NCBI GenBank assembly: GCA_033439295.1
Contig: JAVTLE010000013.1
Location: 2,852,001 to 2,916,000 of the forward strand
Direction: 5' to 3'
DNA from: Deuterostichococcus epilithicus
Lineage: Eukaryota; Chlorophyta; Trebouxiophyceae; Prasiolales; Stichococcaceae
Length of the DNA stretch: 64,000 bases
Positions 12,701 to 24,008 of the stretch are shown here, piece by piece. The notes beneath the pieces are model-generated. The model worked only from the letters and a program-made list of their open reading frames with translations, made no database searches and was not told the origin of the DNA. A program made the position numbers and the translations under genes. Numbering within the stretch: position 1 is the first letter of the stretch; each line of letters begins with the position of its first letter.

Positions 12701-14027
12701 GTGTGCGCCCAGCTGGTTTCCTGACCTCCTCCTCGGCCCTCCGCCTGCCGGAGCGCCGGCAGGCGCCTTGCGTTTGCGCCTCCAGGGACGACCTGCTGCA
12801 CAGCTGCCGCACATCTGCACTTCGCTGGTTCCTGCCCAAACCCCGCACCAGCCTGCCGCACTCCTGCGCTGCGCAGGCAATTATACGAAGGACGACCTGC
12901 CGAGCGGCGCCCGGGCGCTGGTCATCAACGAGGATTGCAACACCCAGGCTGATCCCCCTGTTTCTGCCTGTCAGTGTGCAGGCAGGGCCTCCAAGGCCAA
13001 CCTGGCGGACCAGTCCCTGTAGTTCGCTGCTTTATACCCAGACCCGCACCAGCCTGTAGCATTGCTGCGGTGCGCAGGCAAGTACACGAAGGACAACCTG
13101 CCAGGCGGCGCCCGGGCGCTGGTCATCAACGAGGAGCGCGTGAACGCGGTGCAGCCGCTGCTCAGCCTGATGCGGGACATCGGCAGCGCGCACGGCGGCA
13201 AGACGCCCGGCCAGGTTGGGAACCTATCAACCTAAAAGCTCGATCAAGTGGGAACCTCCAAAGCTGATCAGGCACGCCGACCCTGCAGCGAGTCATGGGT
13301 GCGGCTCGCCAGCACGTCATGGGCGCTGCGCCCACCTTAGCCTGGCACCCTGACGTGGACACCGGAGGGCTGGCGTCTCATGACGGGACGCTGGGTGCAT
13401 TCCTGCGAACTCCTGTCCTTTGGCCCGGCTGCATCGGAGCGCTACCTCCTGCCCCACGGCGCGGGCGGGAAGGAGCACCTGCCGAGCTCGGTGAGGACCC
13501 GTTGTGAGCAGTGCTCCCGGCGCCGCTGCAGGTGGCAATCAACTGGTGCATCTGCAAGGGTGCGGTGCCCATCCCTGGCGCCAAAAACGCCCGCCAAGCC
13601 AGAGAGGCCGCAGGTGAGCGCGCAAACCTCCTCTGACGGATCCGATCACGCTGCCTGGTAGCGTGGGTGTGCAGCGGGTCGCTTGCCGCTCGAGGCGCGC
13701 TGTGCGCGCATTCTGCTCTGCCGCACAGTCCGCCGGCGCCACTTGCTGCGCACGAGCGCGCATTGTCGGGACGCCGGCCTGCTATACCTGCTTACACCCT
13801 ACAGCACGCCGAGATTGCTGCTGGTGGCTGCTCCGGGTGCGAAGTATGTGTCGGCCATTTTTCCTTGCTGTGTGACAAATGGCGCAGAGGCCAAAACGCT
13901 TTGAGCGACTCACTGCCTGCCTGCAGGCGGATTTGGCTGGCGCATGTCAGATGACGAGGTGGCGGCGCTGGATGCTGCCAGCGACAAGGTCCCCGAGTCC
14001 ACGGGCGCGCCCTTCGAGAAGTGGTAG
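9720..14027 (+). CDS. Plastid-targeted aldo/keto reductase
   Basis: An NAD(P)H-dependent oxidoreductase that reduces aldehydes or ketones. Ten exons join in phase to 455 residues: 9720-9830, 10031-10334, 10842-10999, 11114-11247, 11494-11593, 12087-12182, 12556-12700, 13078-13214, 13532-13613 and 13927-14027. The barrel starts near residue 135 ([20 protein letters not shown]). The AKR tetrad is intact: Asp188 (LIDTAE), Tyr193 (VYGFG), Lys218 (ATKF) and His253 (YQIHWP). [28 protein letters not shown] and [11 protein letters not shown] are typical family motifs. The leader is Ser/Ala/Arg-rich like a chloroplast transit peptide, then has Arg60-Arg61 before a hydrophobic run ([14 protein letters not shown]), reminiscent of a twin-arginine lumen signal. 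Introns 5 and 7 carry degenerate copies of exons 6 and 8. Confidence 0.92.
11772..12086 (+). repeat. Three degenerate tandem copies of AKR exon 6
   Basis: Segments starting at 11772, 11874 and 11993 each repeat the 5' half of the true exon at 12087 ([15 protein letters not shown]). They read [27 protein letters not shown] and [15 protein letters not shown] in the exon's own phase. Each is preceded by a CAG acceptor-like end. Spacing is 102, 119 and 94 bases. None keeps the second half of the exon ([16 protein letters not shown]) or its donor, so they are probably non-coding relics of local duplication. Confidence 0.8.
12877..12955 (+). repeat. Degenerate upstream copy of AKR exon 8
   Basis: The sequence from 12877 repeats the start of exon 8 at 13078, 201 bases downstream. 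Both encode [17 protein letters not shown] after the same gcgcag acceptor. The similarity extends upstream into the intron (cccgcaccagcctg in both). After NE the copy diverges, so only the true exon continues into the family sequence. Confidence 0.8.
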
Positions 14028-14464
14028 AAGTCCGGGAAATCGGTCGTGCAACGACAGGGATCTCGTAGAGGAATGGACTGCTTGACGGACTATTGATGGG
14101 CTGCCATGGCATTGTACGGGGGGCCCGCACGCCGCCTGCATGCGCGGCCGGCGCTGCGGTAGGTAGCCTTAAGGAGTGGATGTGCACGTGACAACGACAT
14201 TCGTGTCTGCACTGGACCAAACAGGCCGCCTGCTGCACGCTGAGCCAGTGCCGGTCAATTAATGAACCCCATGGAGCGTGCCTAGACGCAGTTTGCAAGC
14301 ACCCGAAACAGGCTGTCTGAGTTCCAGTGACATATTGAAATGAAATGAGCTCGCATTGCCTGGAAGTCTGATCTGAAGCCCCTGATTGCTTACCTATAAT
14401 CAATGTTCAGCAACAAAAAGCTATTGAAGCAGTGACGCTGCCCAAGGCCAGCCGCTAACTCCTG
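14028..14464. other. Convergent intergenic gap
   Basis: 437 bases between the stop codons of the reductase (+) and the THUMP gene (-). It should hold both 3' UTRs. No gene was seen. Confidence 0.5.
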
Positions 14465-16701
14465 TCACTTGCAACCGTCCCGCGCGGCCGTTGCCGCTAC
14501 CTGCAGCTTCGGCTTGAGTGTCAGCGCAGCCGCCGGCAGCACCGCCAGGCCCACCATCATAGCGCAGCCCGCCACCGGCAGCGCCTCCGCAACCAGGGCC
14601 CAGTCTGGTTGTGCCAGGTCCACTTTCGCTGCCTTGCCTGCCGCCTCGGCGGCGGCGGCCGCCGCCGCAGCCATCACCTTGATGGCCTCGCTACGGCCGA
14701 GCTGCAGGCCGGCGGTAGCTGCGGCAGTAGCGTCTGCCGGCGATGCGGGCGCTGTAGGCAAGGAGGCCGCCGCCGAGCGCTGCTCTGCTGGCAAGTCGCC
14801 GTCCAAAGCTCCGCCAGTGGCGGCTGGCGCCTGCTGGCGGGGCTGCGTGGCCACCTTCTTTTCGCCTGGTGCCGCGCCCCTGTGCTTGTGTGCAACTGCA
14901 AAGGCAGAACGACCGATACCATGTCAGCATCTGCAAATGCTTTGCCCTGGATGTGCGAATGCAGTCGCCGCCGCATGCAACCTGCCGACCAGCGCCGCGC
15001 AGGTCTGCCGCGCTTCAGGCTGGCATGGCATGGCGGTGCGCTGGCGGTGCGCAGGCAGCAACACGACACTGACGAGCGTTGACGCCTGATCGCATTTCCG
15101 CTGGGCGAGAGCGCACCAGCATACGAGCAGAGGGCCGCCAGCTCGGCAGCCGCTGGGCTGGCCAGCCAGGCCGCCACGACGGACTGTGCGGCTGTCGCCA
15201 GTGCCGGCTCAGTGAGCTCGCACATCGCCTCCACCGGCACAATACGCTGGCAGTGCCTGCAGGTGAGGACTTGCACTCCCGTGACTGTGCCACGCAAGAG
15301 CTATGCAGAGTCTGCTGTGCTTCCCATGTGCTAGCGCTCGAGAGGGCTGACTGCTTTTGTATGACGCCTACTGGCTGCATGTGTGCATGTCAATTCGCCT
15401 GCCGCTGAGACAACCATAAGAGCGCGCTCCTCATGTGTGGCTCAAGTATACACCTGGACTCCAATTCCCAACTTCCTGTTTCCGACACAGGCAGAGCGAC
15501 TCACTGCAAGCGCGGATGACGTCCCGCGGCCAGGTCCGCCAGCAATGCCGTCACGACAGCTGTCACGACGCCCGGCGGCGCGCCGCCTGCGAGACAGAGC
15601 AGGGGCCAAAGTGAAACCAGTCTTCGCGATGGCTTTCATGGTGATGCGGTGCCAGATACCACACAGCCGACAGTGTTACCCTGCGGCTGCCCCACACCGT
15701 CACAGGATGCACGAAAACAAAGGAAGTGTTTTGCTGCCAGGGGAGTTTGGAGGACTTTGCGATGCAGGAGCGAGGGAGGCCCACCTTGCAGCTGCAGCAG
15801 CATGAGGCCACTGCAGCCAAGCTTCACTGCCGCCAGGCCGGCGCCGCCGTTGCCACCAGCATTGCCGGAGGCTGACGCTGCACCAGCTTGGCCGACAGAC
15901 CCAGCCGCCTGCGCTGCCGCAGTCGGCCCGAGGGTCGGCTGCACCGGCTGCGAGCTGCAGGGATCGTCCTTTGCTGTGCTGCCCAGATCGTCTACTGCTG
16001 TGCTGCCAGATGCATGCGAGGCTGCGGCTGCGGGCGTTGCGGCATCTGCATGCTCCACAGGTATGGCGCGTCGGTCCCCTGCCGCCGCCCCGTGAGCGTT
16101 GCCAGGCGGCTCGGCAGCCACTGCAGCGTCCCCCGGCGCCGGCGCTGCTGTGTGCTGCGTTGCCCAGCCCGCAGCCCTCAGGTAGTGGTGGAGCACCTCG
16201 CCTGCCTCCTTCGAGGCGCTCCTTTCCCTGGAGACGGGCAGGCAGCCATCCTGTGGATTGCCGCCCGTGCGCCTCCCAGATGCAGGAGTGACGCGCGCCG
16301 CTGCATCTGGTCGATATGAAAAGGCTGACGAGCGCACACGCAGACTGTTCCGTGTCATTTCATGGGGTGGCCAAATGTGCATTTCACCTGCGGAAGCTGC
16401 AGTGCACCACAAATGCGGGGCCGATGACGCCTCGGGCGGCGGCGTAGTCATACCGGCCGATGCGACGCTCAGTCGTCAGGCTGCCAGGGCCTGCAAGCCA
16501 GTCTTAACAAGTGAACTGTGCTTGTTGTGTCACATACATTTGTAAACACCCTCAGCAGTAGTTTCACATGCGCCCCGCCGGCCGCTCGCCAGCGGTCTGC
16601 ATCTTACCTTCTGTTCGCTTGCGCTTCGGTGGCTGCATTCTGTGACCACCCGGAGCATCGCGGCGCATCTCTGCCTCTGCTGCACGGCGCAGGGCCTCCA
16701 T
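14465..16701 (-). CDS. TAN1: THUMP-domain protein, TAN1/THUMPD1 family
   Basis: A tRNA-binding adaptor that in yeast and human partners the NAT10/Kre33 acetyltransferase to make N4-acetylcytidine in tRNA-Ser and tRNA-Leu. Six minus-strand exons join in phase to 430 residues: 16701-16608, 16490-16388, 16227-15785, 15586-15505, 15256-15117 and 14895-14465. Exon 1 ends in a basic PPKRKRTE motif. Then comes GPAFVVHCSFRRERSASKEA, the family's start-of-domain pattern. KLGCSGLMLLQLQG, QRIVPVEAMCE (RIVPV at 245-249) and VDLAQPDWALVAEALPVAG (from residue 379) match the THUMP core strands. Residues about 90-200 and 300-350 are Ala/Gly/Pro-rich insertions longer than in animal or yeast relatives. Identification rests on motif order; the Ala-rich drift makes individual stretches weak. 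Confidence 0.82.
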
Positions 16702-17033
16702 GTTGGCTTCAGTCGTGCGCTCTACAAACTAGACAGCTCCCTTTCTGCAGCCTGTCGTGCTGTTAGAATATGAATGCAAATGGGTCTTTCCTGCGCAACG
16801 GCCTCACTGTCTGAGGCAGTCAGCAGAGCTGGAGCACCACTGAAATATGATCTGTCTGACAGGTTTGCGTGCAGCCATCCGACAGCATTTTAACGCAGAT
16901 CCAATCGGTAGCACATCCTCGACAGCCTCTTCGCTTCGCCAACGATCCTTTCACCTTGTCGTCAGCAACTCGCGCGAGTCATACTCAACGTGCATATTCA
17001 CAGTGCTGTCTGGTCGGTGGTCGCGCGGTCGTG
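16702..17033. promoter_or_regulatory. Putative bidirectional promoter
   Basis: 332 bases separate the start codons of the THUMP gene (-) and F-box gene 2 (+). Such a short head-to-head gap must contain both 5' UTRs and core promoters. No TATA box was recognised. Shared control is an inference from spacing only. Confidence 0.45.
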
Positions 17034-20000
17034 ATGCGTCGGTCCAAGAGGCTGGCTGGAGTATCAGCTGAAGGATCGACGGTACCTGCCTGTCACTCGC
17101 CGCTCCTGGCGCTGCCAGTGGAGTTGCAGGATCTCATCTTGCAGATCGTCGTCAGGTGCACCTTCTGTTATGCAGCCTCCTGAAAGCTATTTGCCTGCAG
17201 TTTATAGCAACAGAAACCAGGTGAAGATAGTGCGCTGGCCTTCTGCCCACTTCTAAGCTCGGAAAATTATTCTCATATATATGACACGCAATCATACACA
17301 ACACAGGGAAGCGGACGCGGATGAGCCCACGATGGCGGCGGTGCGCCTGGTGTGCCGCGCCTGGCACGCCGCCGTCAGCAGATATTTGACCGGCACCATC
17401 ATCCCAGCCAGTCTGCGCACCGCACAATACCTGGTGGCGTTCCCCGGCATCAAGGTGTCGCACCTAAGCCTTCTCCCGGTCGTGCAGACCAGACCATCGC
17501 CGTGGCATGTTTGAGCCGATGCCTCGAGCCAGCCAACGCTGTTGCACAGGCCGCTGCTGGCTGCCGCCGATAAATTTGTTTTGGCGATGACCCGCTTCTG
17601 CTGCCGCCCATGTCGTGACGCGACAGGCGCTGGACCTGCGGGACGCGGCCTCCTGCGGCGCTGTGTCGGCGGGCGCAGTGCGGTCGCTGGCCCGCGTGCT
17701 GCCGCAGATGACGCATCTGCACCTAGGGCCGCTCAGGTGGGTGGCTGTTCTGTGAAACGAGGAGCAGCAACCAGATGCGCAGCCGGCATGTGCGGCGTCC
17801 CGAGATATGTTTGTATGCGCTGCAGGTCGCTCTCGAAGCCGTGCGTGGCAGCGCTGGCGCGGCTGACGGCGCTGCAGGTGTGCTTTGGTCTCGCCAGGAC
17901 TTTGCTGCTGCAGCACGGCAGCAGCTAAAAAGGCGTCAAGCAAACTGAAACAATGCTGGGGCGGTGTGGTCATGCCTGCCCTGGCGTCGGGGCCCGAGCA
18001 CGACCTGTTGCCTGGGGCGTAATGCCTCGGGCGCATGCGGGCAGCTGCCCCGCTCAGCCGCACCTACTGCATGCGCAGCTGGTGCCACCCGCTCTGGCAG
18101 CCTGTGCAAGGCAGTGCATGCATGTTTTGCCAGATCGCCAACCTGCGAACAGTGTGCTGTCATGCCTCACCTGCACTCGAGATATACGTTCAACCACCTG
18201 CAGGCGCTCTCCTTCGAGGGTTGCGCCCACCTGCGGGACGACCACCTAGAGCTGCTGGCGCCGCTGGCGCCGTCGCTGACGACGCTGTCGCTGGGCGGCT
18301 GCATGCGGCTGCTGCGGGCGGGCGGGCTGCGGCACCTGACGGCGCTGACGTCCCTGCGGCAGCTGTGCCTACGGGAGATGTTCCTGACCGATGCAGGTAA
18401 CCAGGGGCACCTGCTGCCCGCAGAAGCTGCCTTGGAAGCCTGCCGTGCTCAAGCTGCTCCATGCCGCGCGACTTGCAGCAGCTCGACAGCAGCACGAGCT
18501 GCAACCGCACTACAGCCGCTGCCGTGCGCATCATCCGCTGCCCGCAGCACCTCATCCTGGTATGGAAAACCAAAGAGCGATGTTGGATTTGCGCTCTCTG
18601 CTCAACCCTGGTACAGCCCCCGAAAGTCTCCTCAACAGGTCGCTCCTCCCACCGCAGTGCTGCGCGACATCGGGTGCGCCTGCACGTCGCTGCGGGGGCT
18701 CGACCTGACGGACTGCTACGACCTGCAAGGCGACGGCGTGGGCGGGCTGGCCAGCCTGACGATGCTGGCGCTGCAGGGGGGCGTCAACCTGGAGCCGACG
18801 CTGCTGGCGCCCGCGCTGGCGAGACTCACGGGGCTCAAGGGCCTCGCGCTCAGCGCCTGGAGCCTGCCCAACGGTGGGGTATCTGGCATTACGAGGTCTT
18901 TCTGATGCCGAAATCCTCCTGCTCACAGTGCCATGTCCCTGTGGCATCTGAGCGCGGGTAGGTCGCGGCGGCATGAGCGAGTGCGCCGGCTGCGGCTCTC
19001 CTTTTGCAGTTTGGCGGTCCAGTGATATCAATTTGCCAGGCACGGAGACAAGCACGTGGCAGCCGCTGGCGCTGGATGGGCTGGCGGTGTCTAGTCACAC
19101 CGTCTGCATGGGCTGGCCGACTGCCAGTATAGGCCTTCCTCTCGTAAATGCAGACACAGGCGCACAAATGTCGCGGCAGCTGACACTGGAGGCGACGAAG
19201 CTGCTCGAACCGCCGCATGAGCCGTTCGGTGTTGGCTGTAGACATCTCAGCACATGTTGCTCAGGGCGCAGATGTGGTGTTGCTACGGTGCGGCAGCTGT
19301 CGGCGCTGGAGGAGCTGGCCGCATTCGAGGGTGCTCGCCTACTGAGTAGGACGAGGGGTCCTGCAGACCAGTTCGTGTATTTGGTGGATGCAGCCATGGG
19401 CGCAGATGCAGTGCACAACTCACGATGACGGAGGGGCTGGCCGTGCTCGAGGGCACCCGCTTTCAGCGATGTGGAGACCGCCGCATGGCCTGAAGAGCAG
19501 CTCTTTTGGCCGTCGCAGAGACTGGCGCTGAGGCAGTGCGGCAGCTGACGGCGCTGGAGGAGCTGGCCGTGTTCGAGGGCAACTACTTTGCGGACGAGGG
19601 CGCGCCTTCCTCCTGGTGCTCGGGCCTGGCGGGCCTCACCCGCCTGCAGTGCGCCACACTCGCCGAATTCGATCAGGTGGGCGGCTGGCAGGCTCTTCCA
19701 GCGTGAAATTCACCTAGGCATCCTGACAGTTCAAGGTCGCCTGCTGCGTCTGGCGCTGATCGTCTGGTTTGGCTGGGCTTCGCCGCCGGCAGCGCAAGCC
19801 GCCATCGACTGGGCCCGGCGGGCCCGATCTGCACGAAGTACGTGGTGTGCACGGAGCCCGATGTGTGGTTGGCGGTTCAATTCCATGGGACCTGGACCCG
19901 CGCACTTGCATTGACGGAGCAAGCTTGTGTTTGAGATCGTTCACTTGCTCATTCTGTGATGCGCAGATGGAGGAGTTTCGGCCAGTTTCGGCAGGCTGGG

Positions 20001-22121
20001 GGACGTGTCTGCGGGACCTGGACCTGAGAACCTGCGTCAACTTGCGGGACGAGGCGCTGCTCGATGTGTGCCGCCGGTTTGCAGGCCTCACGCGCCTCAA
20101 CCTGTCTGACTGCTGGACCGCGCTCACCAACAGGTCGGCGGCCGGTTTCGCTTCTGTTTGCTGTCGTTCTGCCAGGAAGTGACGAAGCAATGAGCGCAAA
20201 ATGGGGCTGGAGTGCCCTGCTGTGACCTGGGGGCTTTGCACAGTCACTCCTGCCTGCGGCAGCGATGCTTTGTTCATGAGAGAGATGTTTGTCCTCGTTT
20301 CTGACGCATTCTGCACGCTCTGCCACACCCAAATAACTTCGCGAAACAGGCATGCCCCTCGAGTGATGCTGCATGATGCACAGGTCTGCAGCAGTGGCGG
20401 CGGAGCGGCTGACCGCGCTGCGCGCGCTGTGTATGCACGGCTTCTCTGCCGCGGACGACAGCAGCCGCGGCGTCGTTGGCGCGCTGGCCGCCCTGCCGGC
20501 GCTGCAGGACTGGGATCTGAAAGATTCGGAGGAAGTGGACCTCACCCCCCTGGGGCGCGCCACGGGCCTCACCCGGCTGGTGATCAGCGGCTACACGCTG
20601 CCGCCGCAGCGGGAGGTGCGCGCAGCCTCTGTGTTCCTGCTCACTGAGCTGCGGTGGCCTGCTTTCGGGCCTGCTTCGGTGCAGCGATTCCGCTCCAGGG
20701 CGGCGCAGCGGAGGAGGCAGAAGGCGGTCGGCGGCTACATGCTGCCACCGTTTCGGGATCCGCGGCGGCCTCCTCCCCAAAGCCACCTAAAAGCCTTTTA
20801 CCTGTTGTGCTTCCAGCAGCATTAGCTGGTCCTCAGCGGCGCCATGCAGGTGCGCCGCCAGAGGAACGGGTCTTCTGTCAGGCAGCAGCAGCTCGGCGTC
20901 TAAGTTGCAGTAGTATCGTGCCCCAAGGTCGGAAGGTGGTAGCAACAACACTCTGCAGCTGCTGCGGATGGCGAAAGCAGTGGCCACCTGTCTGCATGTG
21001 TTTCGGGCTGGCCACCGAGCAGCAATAGCCCAGAGGGACTGTGTGGCTGTGAGCGGTCAGCCGGCAGCAGCGCCTGATGCGGGCACCTTATGCGGATCTG
21101 GCTGTGGGCAGCAGCCACTACAGGCCGCTGTACACAGGTGCCGCACCTTGCAGAGTTCAATCCCGCTTCCAGTCCTCGGCAGCCACTCCACATCGCAGGC
21201 GCACCAAAGCGTGACTGGCGCAACAGCGCCCGGTTTGCTGATCGTAATTCATTCTCCGATGCGCGCCATGGCCCTATTTACTATGGCGCCCTTTAGCACC
21301 AAGGAGGGGGCGTCGGCTCTCTGCGCGCTGCGTCGGCGCCGGCGTCCTCCGACAGCAGCCGGCAACACCCGGCCTGACTTAAAATCTGAGGCAGACGCCT
21401 GCTGCTGCCCTGCCGCAGGGCTTGGCCAAGGGGCTGGCGGCGCTGTCGGCGCTGCACCGCCTGGCGTGCCTCCACGTCAGCGAGTCGGAGCTGAAGGCCA
21501 GGGCGATGCGCGCCGTCGGCGCGCTCACGAGCCTCACGGAGCTGCGCCTGGCCGTCAGCACCGTCAACGACTCGGGGCTGCGCCAGCTGGCGCGGCTGAG
21601 CGCGCTGCACCTGCTGGACGTCAGCTGCTGCGCCGCCATCACGCCCGGGTGGGTCCTCCGTCAGGGTTCAGGCCGGGCCAGGCCGCCGCCTGGAGGTGCC
21701 AGGGATTGGAGTGGTGGGAGACAGGACAACAAGTGTGGCGCCGTGTCATTAGTGCTGCCTAGTGTGGGTGGCGACATGGCGAAGCTCGCTTTCAGACAGA
21801 ACCTCTGAGCAGCAGCATGCCGCCTTGCGATCGAGGCATTGCCCACGGCCTCTGCTGGAGGGCAACCACATACGTCGCTGATCCTGCCGCTGCTCGCCGC
21901 TCCACACCTGACACCAGGCAGCTTCTTGCGCCGCTCCTTTGCGTGTGCTTGCGACCGCCGGCCCGCCAAATGATGCTGTGGCGACATGTCGCAGGGGCGT
22001 TGAGGCGCTGCGCGCGCTGCCGCAGCTGCGGGAACTCAACCTGGCCGGCAGCGGCAACCGCAGGGCGCCCTGGCCGTCCCCGCGCAGTTTCGCCTTCCCC
22101 TACATGCGGCTGCGGAGCTAG
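17034..22121 (+). CDS. F-box / leucine-rich-repeat protein, copy 2
   Basis: Probable SCF ubiquitin-ligase adaptor. Eleven exons join in phase to 584 residues: 17034-17155, 17307-17454, 17627-17736, 17826-17877, 18204-18396, 18658-18873, 19519-19676, 19967-20133, 20384-20615, 21419-21648 and 21995-22121. The F-box spans about residues 22-68 (LLALPVELQDLILQIVVR, then MAAVRLVCRAWHAAVSRYL). At least ten LRRs follow, such as LTTLSLGGCMRLLRAGG, LRGLDLTDCYDLQGDG, LRDLDLRTCVNLRDEALL and LHLLDVSCCAAITPGG. A basic MRRSKR start could be a nuclear signal. It resembles copy 1 in architecture, but the exons do not align closely, so this is not a recent duplication. Introns 6 and 7 contain degenerate exon copies. 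Confidence 0.87.
19056..19470 (+). repeat. Four degenerate tandem copies of F-box 2 exon 7
   Basis: Copies begin near 19056, 19171, 19285 and 19401, about 115-128 bases apart; the true exon starts at 19519. The clearest (19285-19366) encodes VRQLSALEELAAFEG against VRQLTALEELAVFEG in the real exon, and similarity continues into the following acidic stretch. The copy at 19401-19470 retains EGLAVLEGTRF after a gcgcag acceptor. The two upstream copies retain only pieces such as RQLTLEATKLLE. The gradient suggests serial local duplication with decay. Confidence 0.75.
19884..19925 (+). repeat. Degenerate upstream copy of F-box 2 exon 8 core
   Basis: A 40-base stretch encodes WDLDPRTCIDGASLC, matching RDLDLRTCVNLRDEALL of exon 8 (19967-20133). 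It sits in the intron about 125 bases upstream of the corresponding position, a spacing like that of the other exon copies in this window. Confidence 0.55.
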
Positions 22122-24008
22122 CCTGGCGGCCGTGCGGGGGTGGCGGTGGCACCCACCTGCTGTCTGGGGCATCGATCATTGATGCGGCACTGCACTATGG
22201 CATCCATGCTGGAGCAGCAAGCGCATGGCGAAAATTTCGTTGTGAAGTCATTGAGCGTGTGCGCATCATCTGCAAACGAACGCAAGCTCGTTGAGAGCTG
22301 GTTGAGTATGTGTTCCGTCATCTCACAGTCACGATTGGTCATTCATAATTGGCCATGCATCGCAAATCCGGAGGAGTTTAGGTACACATTTCCAGCCTCA
22401 CTCAGACTGCTTCTCTGAGGTCAAGTCATACTGCAATGCACAGGCAGAGATGCATTCAGTATTCAGAGTTTGAAGCGCGAGCCCCTAGGAGAATGGTGTA
22501 TCTGCTTCTCTTGCAGTCCGGTCCATGCGTAAGCTGCCGACAGCACATTGTGCTGCCAAGATCTTCCAGCTGGAGGCTTGGCTTCTCACACATGTAACCT
22601 CTTGGTCCTGGCCAGCTCAATGATCTTCTTGATCTGCTGCTGCCCGCCTGACAGACAATGTGTTGCTCTGGCAAAAGGTACCGGTGAAGATGAGTGCTAT
22701 CCTGCCGAGTCAGCGCAGCGCTCATGCCCATGAGCACCACTGAGACCATGCAATCGCTCTGCGGTTGCTGACTGAACAGACGACAACATCACTGCAATTC
22801 ACAGACGCAGAATCTCACCCCACCTGAAGCACGACTGGCGGGCCGCTTGAGTGGCGATGAGGTTAGACGGCCGCTGGCCGATTATTGGTCTGCAGCACTT
22901 TACCCCCTAGCCGCAGCTGCTGCCACCACTTGGTAGTTTTGCACTGTCCATGTGCCATAGCTCCGCTACATGTTGTCCCACAGGCAGATCTCCTGCGCTA
23001 ATCCGGCACGATGGCGGCGGCCGTGACGGCAGTCTATGTTGCCGCGAGGCGGCCTGCTGCGCCATCCGCGTCAGCACTATTGGGGCCCTGTTAGCTGCAC
23101 GTCATCATGCCTCGGACTGGCATTCAAGAGCATTGTGACTGAAGGGCATTGTAAAGTCTTCGGGATGCCGGCACTTATTCCCTGATCCACTCCGCACGTG
23201 CGTGGCGTGTGCAGGCGTTGCAGTCGCCCTCGCAATGGACTTCGCCACCTCATGCATCTACGAAGGAACCGTCTGTCTCTTTGAGCGCTCTCTGCACGCC
23301 CGCTGCGCTACTCATGACAAGGCTGCTGCCCTGGACATTGCGTAATCCGTCGTACAGCAGAGTCCTGCAACTGCTCGTCAAACCCATCGAGTTTGGTTCG
23401 CTTTACTTGCTGCCGGCTACCGATCCAGTCTGTGCATACCCACGGTCCAAGATCGAGGAGTGGCACGTTGCAGCTGCCCTGCTGTCCATGCAGAAGGGCT
23501 GCCAGTGGCTAAACTGTTGTCTTCATTGGCCAATCTGACGCATCATGACGGCTTCACCTGCATCAACCAACGGAGATTTGTGACATTGTGACACAACGAT
23601 GGTGTAGTCGTTGCGCCATCATGTCATCCTTGTCTTCCAGCTGTCGTGCTTCTGGCCTTCCAGTACGAGTGGTACAGTCATCTGGCAGCCTTGGCGAGAG
23701 TTTGCATCGGCGAATTCCATTCCTGCCGGTATACATAGCGTCCTTTGGAGTGAGCCGTGGGTCGATGCGGCCTGCGGCCGTGTCATCGACATCGTCACGC
23801 TCGTCATCAGTCGGTAATGATGAATTCCGTCGGGCAGCTTTCGGTTGCGCTGCAAGAAGGCCGCCAGACTGCCGCGAAGCAAGGGCGGATGAGCCCAATG
23901 AGCCCAGGGCTCGTCGGCCAGTGATACGGAAGACGGCTCCCTGCAATGGGCGCTGTGGCCAGCGCGCCCATGGCCGGCGGGCATCGGGTGGTGGGGGCAA
24001 GGTGGCGG
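22122..24008. other. 1.9-kb interval with no firm gene
   Basis: No complete model could be built. One plus-strand segment after a TGCAG at about 23213 reads VAVALAMDFATSCIYEGT and continues to TAA at 23343, and could be a terminal exon of a small membrane protein. A short ATG frame at about 23011 (MAAAVTAVYVAARRPAAP) is another candidate. The part from 22200 to 22800 is less GC-rich and shows nothing recognisable. The last 400 bases should hold the promoter of the first GH-like gene. Confidence 0.3.

Noticed and set aside
12522-13022. 166-codon plus-strand ORF overlapping AKR exon 7
   Set aside because: Wrong frame for the AKR motifs; it arises from GC-rich coding and intron sequence.
14469-15089. 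206-codon plus-strand Ala-rich ORF
   Set aside because: Shadow of the last exon of the minus-strand THUMP gene, whose joins are all in phase.
16869-17183. Earlier in-frame start for F-box 2 (near 16869)
   Set aside because: The frame opens with a non-ATG codon; the ATG at 17034 gives a compact start and complete F-box.
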